Positions 57,801 through 64,000 of a stretch of DNA of 64,000 nucleotides are shown here, in pieces. Made by a program: the position numbers and the translations under genes. The first letter of the stretch is position 1. Each line of letters begins with the position of its first letter. A model generated the notes under the pieces. That model was not told the DNA's origin and did no database searches. It saw only the letters and a list, made by a program, of their open reading frames with translations. Source of the stretch: Oxytricha trifallax (lineage: Eukaryota > Ciliophora > Spirotrichea > Sporadotrichida > Oxytrichidae); contig ARYC01018502.1 in assembly GCA_000711775.1 (NCBI GenBank), positions 41,166-105,165 of the forward strand, read 5' to 3'.

Positions 57801-60800
57801 GAGTGTACGCTGGCAGATTGAACCCAGCCGACTGGTCTATCATGCGTTGCGCCTAACAACCCCCTACCTGCCCTCGATAGGCCTTAGTGTAGTAGAAAGC
57901 TCTATCAGAAAGTCCCAAGTGGTTGGTACCACCTAGCAAGTAACTTTCTAGTTTAATAATAGACTTTTGATATAATTTTAATAAAACTTAAATAATAGTA
58001 TTCAAAGACTGTGCGTTAATCTTTATAAAACTGATCACCGTGCATTCAATTAATAGAATGATAAATAATTTCATTATAACTAATTAATTTAAAAGATATA
58101 TATATTCTTTGTTCGAATCCACAGTCTTAAATAAATTAAATTTATATAACTTTTAATTTATCAATAATTTATATAAAAAGGCTATATATATCCAAAACTC
58201 ATTTTCAATCTAAAATAATGATACAAATTGGTTTAAAAAAATAATAATTAATAAATATTTCTTCAAAATATTATTAAAATTCAACTATAAGAAGTTTTGT
58301 GTAGCTTGAAATGAAAAAATGCATTTTAATTATATGTTTAGTTAGATTGCAATAGCACTTATATATCTATGTGAATCTCAAAATTAATTGTATTTAAATA
58401 TATTTCTTGAGGATATTTTAGATTATAATTGAAATTAAATAATAAAAGTTTTGCAAAAACTATTTTTTTTCAAATAAAAACTAATTAAGTTATCAAAATA
58501 TTTCCCTTTTATTAAATAAGCGTTGTATTGAATTTGCATACTATGCTAACTATTTTTAATTGATTAAATAAATATTTATAATTTACAGAATTTAATTAGT
58601 CTATATCCCCAAAATAAGAGATCCTTAAATTAGCTTGCATTATTTAAGAAAATTATTGAGATTTTTTAGAGATATATCCATATCACTATAAATAATTATG
58701 GTTTTTTTTCTTGCATTTAATTTGATATACTTATAAATTAGTAATATGATTCCCAAAAAGATAATTGAATTATTTCTTAATTTGTTTATTGTGAATATAT
58801 TGCCCCAAATCTATAACATTCTAGCATTATAAATATTTCTTAAAGTTTCTACTTAAATTTAACTAAGATTATCTTGCATTAAAAATTGTTATTTTTAATA
58901 AATTAATCTAAAGATGTTTTTCAAAGAAAACTTAGTAAAAATGAATGCAAGAAAAATACTATGGCATAATATCATTGATAGAAAATAAAAAATATCTTAA
59001 AATTTTCTCTGCTTATTCTTATAATATAAAGAATAATATTAATATGTATATAAGCTAAGTGCTATAGAGCTTGCAATTCTATAGAGTTTGCAATTAAAAA
59101 AAATCTTAAGTAATTAATTAAATGAACCTTAACAATACTGTATTTTAGATGTATGGCATTAAATTTCTGATGTAAATTTTCTTTTTTTCTTTACATCAGA
59201 ACTCATATGTTTGTGAGAATTGAATCATTTAATTTACTATCATTTCATACCATGCATGAAATGATTATAGTATAACATTTAGCAAATAGCAAACGAATAT
59301 ACTATATTACATTAAAGGAACATTAAAAAATGAACTTATGTATAAGAAATAGAATATTAACTTACCAAGAATTTTAAATTGATTTATTAGGGCAAAACTT
59401 CTTACCGTCCAAATTATTTTTTAATTACAAATTTTCTTAGCATGTACAATTTAATAACTACTAAGGCCCAACCAATTCCGGTACCCCAGTGTTCGAAACC
59501 GTGAAGGCGCTCGGCTCTTACGAGATAAGTCCCGGATCTGAGAACCTCCTCTGAATACGTCAGGCAATTTATAGGGGGGCAACGCCAATAAAAACGTCGA
59601 CCGTTGATCATATAAGTAGTGTTAAAACTAAATGATACACCTATTCTTGCAACTTGGGGTTGTAGTGCGTCGAGAAAAAGTTAAGATTTTAGAGACAAAC
59701 CTCTTGGATCTCAGATTGGACTCTATTTGTTGAAGAAAAGCAAGGAAATTACCTGCACAAGACAACTTCAGCAGAGTATCACTCAGGGTTTTCCCCTCAA
59801 GGAAGCCATACAATAAGTCTTTCCTGAGAAAGGATTTTACCTGAACATAAGCACTCATAGAAAAAACAGCTGGAGAAAGTAACCAGAGAAAACATACGAA
59901 GTAGCAAAATACCACATAATTCCTTACCATGAGGAAAATAGGTGAACGTGCACGGTGTGAATCTAGTTGAAGTATGAGGGTGAAAGTCCCTTGGAAAAGA
60001 TGAATGGATCACCAAAAGTCAAAGTATGAATATCTGATTTTATCTATCTGGTTTGCTTCCCCAACATTAATTTCCGTGTAGCATTAAATAATATTAATAA
60101 TAACTATATATATTTTTTTAATTAAAAAAACTAACAAAAAATAAATAAATAATCTGAAATCAAATTATTCTAGTAAAAAGAAGCTAAAGAATAAAAATTT
60201 AGAAAGTCTCCTTCAAACAGCTTAGATTCCGAATAACCATACATTCTTGTCTATGGATCAAACACCTGCCTTTTCGTATAACTATATACATTCAAAGTGA
60301 ATTTATTTTTGTAATTATATATATTTTTAAGAATTTAAACTAAAATAAACAGTATCTTCTTAAATTTAAGATCTAAAAATTAATCTAAATTAAATATTTA
60401 TAGTTATATAAGCGTAAAAGCTGAGATATCTATTTGAGTTTCCAAATTTTAGCTCAGAATCTGACATTCTTATCTAAATTTATATTAATTTTATTTATAA
60501 ACTATTTAACATAAAGTCTTAGAATCATTTTTTGAGTATTTATTGATATGATTTAAATTTATTTAGTATTGAATTTTTTATTAAGACTCTTATTATTTGA
60601 AATTGCAAGAATTAATATGTTTCCCGAAAATTAGAAATTAAAAATGTGTTTTTTATTAAAAATGTAAGTATTAAAAAAAATCTTTTGATTATTAAGAATT
60701 AGTTGTACTATAGTATTGGCAAAATTATTAAAATCGCCCATAAAGTGATTATATTATCCATTAAATTTCAATTAAATAACTCAAAATAATATAAAAAATG

Positions 60801-61382
60801 AACCTGTAAATATTCAAGTTACTAAATCTATTTATTTTGCAATAACTTATTTTTCTTACAAAATTCATTCTTGCATTATAATTTTGAAAAAAATTACAAC
60901 TTTTTATATAAAAATTTTAAAGATATTATAATTTAATAAAGTAAAAATTAATGCAAATTAATTTTTTAATTTAATAAAAATAAATATAAATTGCTACATC
61001 GAATTAGTCTTAAAAGAAATTCAAGCTTTCTTAAATATATAAATACCGCCTTATAAATCAAACTAATTTATTATTTCTTTTGAGTGATCGATATATGAGA
61101 CTATAGTTTTAACTGTTGATTCATTTGTGTTCAAATCTTTTATCAATAATGCTTTCCACAATTTATTTAATGAAAGCAATTAATTGAAGAAAAAGCCTGG
61201 AAAACCCTAAAAATCGATGTTTAACATAAAAAAATGTAATGCAAAATAGCCGATGACCAGGAAGTATGAAATAAGACTGAGCATCCCTCCAAAGAATGTT
61301 TTGTTGGCTGATTCTCCCTTATAGTTTAATTGGATTTAGTGACCATACATATCGATAGACTTAACAAGTCCTCCAAACTGTC
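51246..61382 (-). CDS. Gene C: two-TM membrane protein family, germline form, heavily invaded
   Basis: MDSs in the order of A and B: QFGGLVKSIDMYGHQIQLNY, TM1, LLIKDLNTNESTVKTIVSYI, NLETQIDISAF, a Cys loop (IEIQPCRGSNCEN), KVYKTSKYFDIQEFEEFPVK, INKAEGSTSRLAEQLDKFEY, VEVLSETGG/IMGIVIAFFAIFGG (TM2), IISDIFLTEERVRDD, the acidic NPRDESYKYVEG to EGDPNSYFG, LIRLLQSRKPFQYMF with a CC pair, LVPFFKKNMLSNKLL, NMIELFTDC, LKQKLFHGIMRKSLVSA, and a long Q-rich C-terminal segment open to TGA 51246-51248. IESs hold a LINE-tailed element, a SINE-like copy, an R1 repeat, an inverted repeat and a TBE scrap. A run of five A at about 52482 appears to add one base, so function is uncertain. Confidence 0.8.
52375..52545 (-). 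other. Gene C MDS (LFHGIM block), probable one-base insertion
   Basis: Reads KPLNVFEIMN in one frame, then RTLKQKLFHGIMRKSLVSAL and IMNENELGPKQFENHK in the next. Dropping one A of the run at about 52482 joins both frames. Confidence 0.75.
52884..53112 (+). mobile_element. TBE fragment in an IES of gene C
   Basis: About 230 bp match 14212-14440 of the complete TBE: VKFHRQFLELHI-like sequence, KKNGISYKTVNRIKRVIDFN, and the MQRSVLRAQYKVH segment with a small deletion before ATGCAGAGG. No terminal repeats. Confidence 0.88.
53525..53707. mobile_element. 183-bp foldback element in an IES of gene C
   Basis: Arms of about 75 bp (TCAAAATTAGCTGGACTTTA...) are almost perfect complements around a 28-bp loop. 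A diverged relative sits in gene A at 25110-25400. No ORF. Confidence 0.88.
54110..54329 (-). other. Gene C MDS (coiled-coil to TDC)
   Basis: Reads LKLVSRVYLNRYQRKLVPFF, KKNMLSNKLLRHKAKEEAEE and YLQEISSNMIELFTDCQDND. Confidence 0.85.
54330..54360 (-). other. IES, gene C site 4 (31 bp, pointer AAAACTT)
   Basis: AAAACTT (plus strand) occurs at 54323-54329 and 54354-54360. Excision gives IIKQMQVLKLVSRVY. Confidence 0.88.
54354..54553 (-). other. Gene C MDS (basic, CC pair)
   Basis: Reads GLIRLLQSRKPFQYMFKDGM, RDFIRTYLCCRNNSRIRLRK and QLYEVAKGKIEKQLDIANII. The three-Cys cluster of A and B is reduced to two. Confidence 0.88.
54554..54584 (-). other. IES, gene C site 3 (31 bp, pointer ATCAAACC)
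   Basis: ATCAAACC (plus strand) occurs at 54546-54553 and 54577-54584. Excision gives EGDPNSYFGLIRLLQS. Confidence 0.9.
54577..54783 (-). other. Gene C MDS (acidic linker, EGDPNSY)
   Basis: Reads YYYNNYNPRDESYKYVEGQD, QQLEGGEEEDFDQEIQQNKK and SKYFVFVEGDPNSYFGL, with several TAA/TAG Gln codons. Confidence 0.88.
54940..55015 (-). other. Gene C MDS (TEERV)
   Basis: Reads MIISDIFLTEERVRDDSQES. In this family the segment follows TM2 at the membrane face. Confidence 0.8.
55125..55172 (-). other. Gene C MDS (TM2)
   Basis: Reads IMGIVIAFFAIFGGS. Confidence 0.85.
55173..55210 (-). other. IES, gene C site 2 (38 bp, pointer GATAC)
   Basis: GATAC (plus strand) occurs at 55168-55172 and 55206-55210. 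Excision gives LSETGGIMGIVIAFFAIF. A and B use AATAC at the same place. Confidence 0.9.
55206..55555 (-). other. Gene C MDSs (KAEGS and TGG blocks)
   Basis: About 55400-55555 reads FSKQLDYKLAINKAEGSTSR then LAEQLDKFEYEFFQSEFDME. 55206-55312 reads YYSKLKFKISNEEVKVERNN then KNFVEVLSETGG. Confidence 0.85.
55695..55775 (-). other. Gene C MDS (YKTSKYF)
   Basis: Reads KVYKTSKYFDIQEFEEFPVK then TVVDVQD. Confidence 0.85.
56048..56986 (+). CDS. Intact 312-aa coiled-coil ORF of a LINE-tailed element
   Basis: ATG 56048 to TGA 56984-56986, one frame with some 20 TAA/TAG Gln codons. An in-frame TGA lies shortly upstream, supporting this start. The N-terminus is polar (MDQVTIQEVETNIDTSITQH), then a long charged helix (NLRYQSQFLQKEQKRIELGD; KLKYLNIKLEKEKKILIDKY) suggests a coiled coil. 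The C-terminal half is more globular (TFDWEQFCRSLTKDVLKIPI; FVPPGFSIISDDPQ). No reverse transcriptase, no zinc knuckle. It could be a LINE ORF1-type RNA-binding protein or the sole protein of a non-autonomous element. The frame is unbroken, so insertion or selection may be recent. Confidence 0.75.
57078..57108. repeat. (ATT)n tail
   Basis: About ten ATT units at the 3' end of the retroelement, next to the MDS of gene C. Confidence 0.9.
57110..57222 (-). other. Gene C MDS (Cys loop)
   Basis: Reads FEYDLWFCLQNEFQSTLQTN then IYDMNIEIQPCRGSNCENN. The retroelement tail begins exactly at its 3' edge. Confidence 0.82.
57310..57962 (+). repeat. R1 repeat copy 3
   Basis: A single, unpaired copy of the roughly 600-bp repeat that forms both arms inside the element in gene D. 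Landmarks: TCACCGCTGCTGGGAAAC, CTGTCCTTTCGCTTTGG, CCTATTACCTAGGAAACTGA and GGCCTTAGTGTAGTAGAAAG. Its ends resemble AATACTAAATCAAACC and AACTTTCTAGTTTAATAATA. It lies in an IES of gene C. Confidence 0.8.
57963..59429. other. AT-rich spacer within an IES of gene C
   Basis: No gene or repeat recognised. TAAATTTCTGATGTAAATTT and TTTACATCAGA near 59160-59200 form a weak hairpin. Confidence 0.5.
59430..60108 (+). mobile_element. SINE-like retroposon, longest copy
   Basis: GC-richer body ending in GCATTAAATAATATTAATAA. The 3' 80-215 bp recur, 5'-truncated, at 6215-6311 and 28643-28860, each ending in TAA/ATT repeats. TGTTCGAAACC at 59490-59500 fits a Pol III B box at ten of eleven positions; no good A box was found. 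No ciliate-style ORF. The 5' limit is a guess. Confidence 0.6.
60405..60475 (-). other. Gene C MDS (LETQIDI segment)
   Basis: Reads QILSQNLETQIDISAFTLI, homologous to gene B 38400-38510. Confidence 0.6.
61085..61152 (-). other. Gene C MDS after TM1
   Basis: Reads LLIKDLNTNESTVKTIVSYI then DHSK. Confidence 0.82.
61153..61242 (-). other. IES, gene C site 1 (90 bp, pointer TAATGC)
   Basis: TAATGC (plus strand) occurs at 61147-61152 and 61237-61242. Excision gives IGYFALLIKDLNTNE. Confidence 0.88.
61237..61382 (-). other. Gene C MDS (N-terminal conserved block and TM1)
   Basis: Reads QFGGLVKSIDMYGHQIQLNY, KGESANKTFFGGMLSLISYF and LVIGYFAL. The ATG-bearing MDS was not seen upstream. Confidence 0.85.
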
Positions 61383-63208
61383 AAAATTAATATCAAATTA
61401 TACTTAATTTTAATGTCTACACATTTGTTGTAACAGTTCAAATAATATGGATTTTAAGTTAATTTAATTAAATATTATCTTTCTAATGTAACTTAAATAA
61501 ATATTTCAAAAGTGATGAATTATTTATTAAAATAGTTATGTTAATATTCTAGAATTATTAGCTTTGTTTTATCCATTAAATTTTGAATAATAGATTTATA
61601 ATAAATTTATAAGTATAATTGATTTTTAGGGAAACCTTGATTATGATTTAATAAATATTAGAAATTGGATTTTTCATATTGTTTTTAATTATCCTGGAAA
61701 TGAAAAGTATATGCTTTAAATGTATATAATAATGTAAAGTACATCTGATTTTTTAAGAAAAATATTAATAATTAATTGCCTTCGGTTAGATTTTGGAAAT
61801 ATATTTCCAAACGCTAACAATAATAAACTTAATTGAAAGCCATTTACAAATGAAAAGATTGTTGCTCTTATTTTTAAAATGAATTTATCTTTTCTATAAA
61901 GAGAGAAAACCCCAAACCCCTTTATTTTTAGGAAATTTAAAAAGATAATATATCTCTTTTCCTGTGATAGTTCTAAAAATATATAAATAGTTAAGTCCAG
62001 TTAAAATTCCTCGAATTTATGGTAGAATCGATTTGGATTTGAATTTTTTTGAATTATTTTAGTTCTTATTACTACCCTAATTTTAATATCTAATTCATTT
62101 AATCTTAATTAATTTTCCCAAATCGAATATATTTATACAATAATAATTGAGATTTAAGCTTTTGTATTTACAATAGCTTATTTTAATTATAAATTATATT
62201 TTCATCATGGGTCATTTTGAAAATATAAATTAAAAACTGTGAAATAAATATATATATTATTGATTAGACTTAATTTGATTTAGAAACTAAATAAAATAAT
62301 AGCTTTTTAAGTAAAATTATATTCACTAATTATCCATAATAATTTACTCAGATTGTTATTATAATTACTAAAAATGTTATAAGTGGGATAAATACTTAAT
62401 CAGCACTATCTTTAATTAAAATAAACACTTTTTATGATTATTAATGATCTTCTTAAACTTATTGTTTTGCTAATCTTTTCGTTTCTTTAATTATAAAATA
62501 GGTCAATTTTTTTCAAAAAAAGATCATAGTTTTTTTAAAAAATATTTAATATATTTATTTTTTATAATTGAAGTAAGCATGTTGAAATACAGATAAAACG
62601 GTATTACAGTATTTAAATATATAAATCTAATTGGTTATTATAAAGATCTAAGTAAAACATAATGTTATTTCATTATAAACTATTTCAAATTACTTTCACT
62701 CTAATTCAATATCTTAGAGACCAATATAATTAAGAAGGCAAAAATGGACTTTTTTTATAAAAAGAAAATTATAATTTGTAATGAATTAAAGATTCAATCA
62801 AATTTATTATCACAATTCTGTTATTTGCGAGACAAGTATCTCATTAATTAAAGCTTAAGGGATTTTAACTATAATTATAAAATAAAGAAGCTTTAGATTT
62901 GAAATATATAGAAAATCAACTACTTATTTTGATTAAATCAAATATATATGTTATAAATTACTTTGAAAAAATTGCAATTTATCTATTTTACTAAAACATA
63001 ATTATTTATAGAGAGTTAGAAGGATAATTATTTTATATTTATTAAATAAAATCTTGCAGTTTAGTTAATTATAATTATTTAAATTTATTCAAATTTTAAT
63101 ATAATTTAATTTGCTTTAAATTATACAATTATCTGAAAAATTATTTAAAAAAGGGTATTTGTGCTACTCAAGAAAGCAATTTCCAAAGTTTTTTGGAAAT
63201 GATACAAT
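61383..63208. other. AT-rich spacer upstream of gene C
   Basis: Nothing recognised except AAT at 63206-63208, the probable target duplication of the next TBE. The missing 5' MDS of gene C may hide here but could not be identified. Confidence 0.45.
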
Positions 63209-64000
63209 CAAAACCCCAAAACCCCTTAATGAGGTTTATAAGTGCTTTGATTTGTAGGGAATTTGTTAGGGGTTGGGGTTATTAATTTAATGCGAGACTA
63301 AAATTACAAGCTTTTGGGGTATATTTATGATGAAGAGGATATAGATTTAGTGTTTAAACTGCGTTATGGATGTGATATGCATAGTGAATAAGCCAAACCA
63401 GTACTGAAATATAAATCTATTGCACTGAACTTAAAGCGTAGTCCATCAACTGTTCGCTCTCACTGCTTGAAAGCTGTGTAATTAAAGCAAAAATAGCTGA
63501 ATTCTTAGCCAAAGAGGAAGTCAAAGTTTCTATAGAAGCATATTGACTATCTTATAATGAAAAAACTTTGAAGTAATGGGCTCACTTCTCTCTCGACTAA
63601 CGAGCTATTATGTTTCACCGCCAGTTCCCTGAGTTGAAGATCTCTGCATAATCTGTTGCAAACATTATAAACGAAACGGTATCTCTTACAAAGGTGTAAA
63701 TCGTATCAAGAGAGTAATTGATTTCACTCTGCCATTTTACAACAACAAATTAAATTATATTTATAATTAAATGCAGAGAGCCTAATAGAATAATATTAAG
63801 TTTATGCATGCTGACGAGGCTGTGTTTACATTCAACACTTTCATCTAGAAGTCTTGGTATAAGAGACATAGCAACATAGAAGTATATGACTAGAAAGTCA
63901 AAGTATAAACAATGGCAATTCTTGGAGGTATTAGCGAGGATGCTGGTTTAGAAACTTATCTTATTTATCCTCGCTCTATTAAGACAGAGCAGTATATTAA
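63209..64000 (+). mobile_element. TBE transposon, left part (continues beyond the window)
   Basis: Begins CAAAACCCCAAAACCCC, a 17-base perfect C4A4 telomere-like end, after AAT (63206-63208). Contains the start of the 42-kDa gene. The terminal repeat is less decayed than in the complete TBE at 13776. Confidence 0.9.
63290..64000 (+). pseudogene. TBE 42-kDa transposase, N-terminal part, frameshifted, partial
   Basis: ATG 63290: MRDQNYKLLGYIYDEEDIDL, then a helix-turn-helix-like SIALNLKRSPSTVRSHCLKA. Compared with the copy at 13914, a base is missing near 63553 (in IDYLINDKT) and another near 63674 (in IYKKNGI). After these the frame reads RIKRVIDFTLPFYNNKLNY, MHADEAVFTFNTF (first catalytic D) and LGGISEDAGLETYLIYPRSI to the edge. 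It is intact where the other copy has gained a base (14400). Confidence 0.85.

Noticed and set aside
59414-60015. Minus-strand frames in the SINE-like copy
   Set aside because: Not kept in the other copies; the element behaves as a tailed non-coding retroposon.

Overview
The window looks like germline (micronuclear) DNA of a spirotrichous ciliate of the Oxytricha/Stylonychia type. The reasons are: (i) coding segments read only if TAA and TAG mean glutamine and TGA is the sole stop; (ii) genes are broken into short, richer-GC macronuclear-destined segments (MDSs) separated by very AT-rich internal eliminated sequences (IESs) with short direct-repeat pointers; (iii) TBE-type transposons are present, with C4A4 telomere-like ends, AAT target duplications and the diagnostic 42-kDa transposase / 22-kDa / 57-kDa zinc-finger-kinase gene set. 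Genus is an inference from these traits; no marker gene was seen. No rRNA, no convincing tRNA and no CRISPR were found.

Layout. 1-2365: 5' part of a decayed LINE on the minus strand (endonuclease + reverse transcriptase). About 3125-19334 (+): gene D, a large multi-pass membrane protein of a ciliate-expanded family with an extracellular repeat region, a cadherin-like stretch, a multi-TM C-terminus and a Q/N/S-rich tail. Two large elements sit inside its coding segments: a 2.32-kb palindromic composite (10318-12637, ATAA duplication) and a 4.17-kb TBE (13776-17942, AAT duplication). Removing each with one copy of its duplication restores the reading frame. 20870-28049, 30609-40459 and 51246-61382 (all minus): genes A, B and C, three paralogues of a two-TM protein family of unknown function. 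Each is split by IESs at matching protein positions but with different pointers and lengths; one IES is 31 bp in C, 46 bp in A and 1838 bp in B. About 41950-46792 (+): gene E, a second, shorter D-type locus, convergent with C just as D is convergent with A, so the window looks like a duplicated gene neighbourhood. A further D-type fragment (F, minus) lies inside an IES of gene B.

Mobile DNA is abundant in the IESs and spacers: degenerate TBE fragments (29470-30235, 52884-53112), a fifth TBE entering at 63209, LINE 3' ends with (ATT)n tails (27182, 57108), one of them following an intact 312-aa coiled-coil ORF, a 5'-truncated SINE-like family with TAA tails, a roughly 600-bp GC-richer repeat in three copies, several long-inverted-repeat elements and a scattered C-rich micro-motif. 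A has a one-base deletion and C has a probable one-base insertion, so not all paralogues need yield full proteins. MDS ends are approximate except where a pointer pair is stated; gene links are inferred from shared family motifs and would be settled by the macronuclear sequence.
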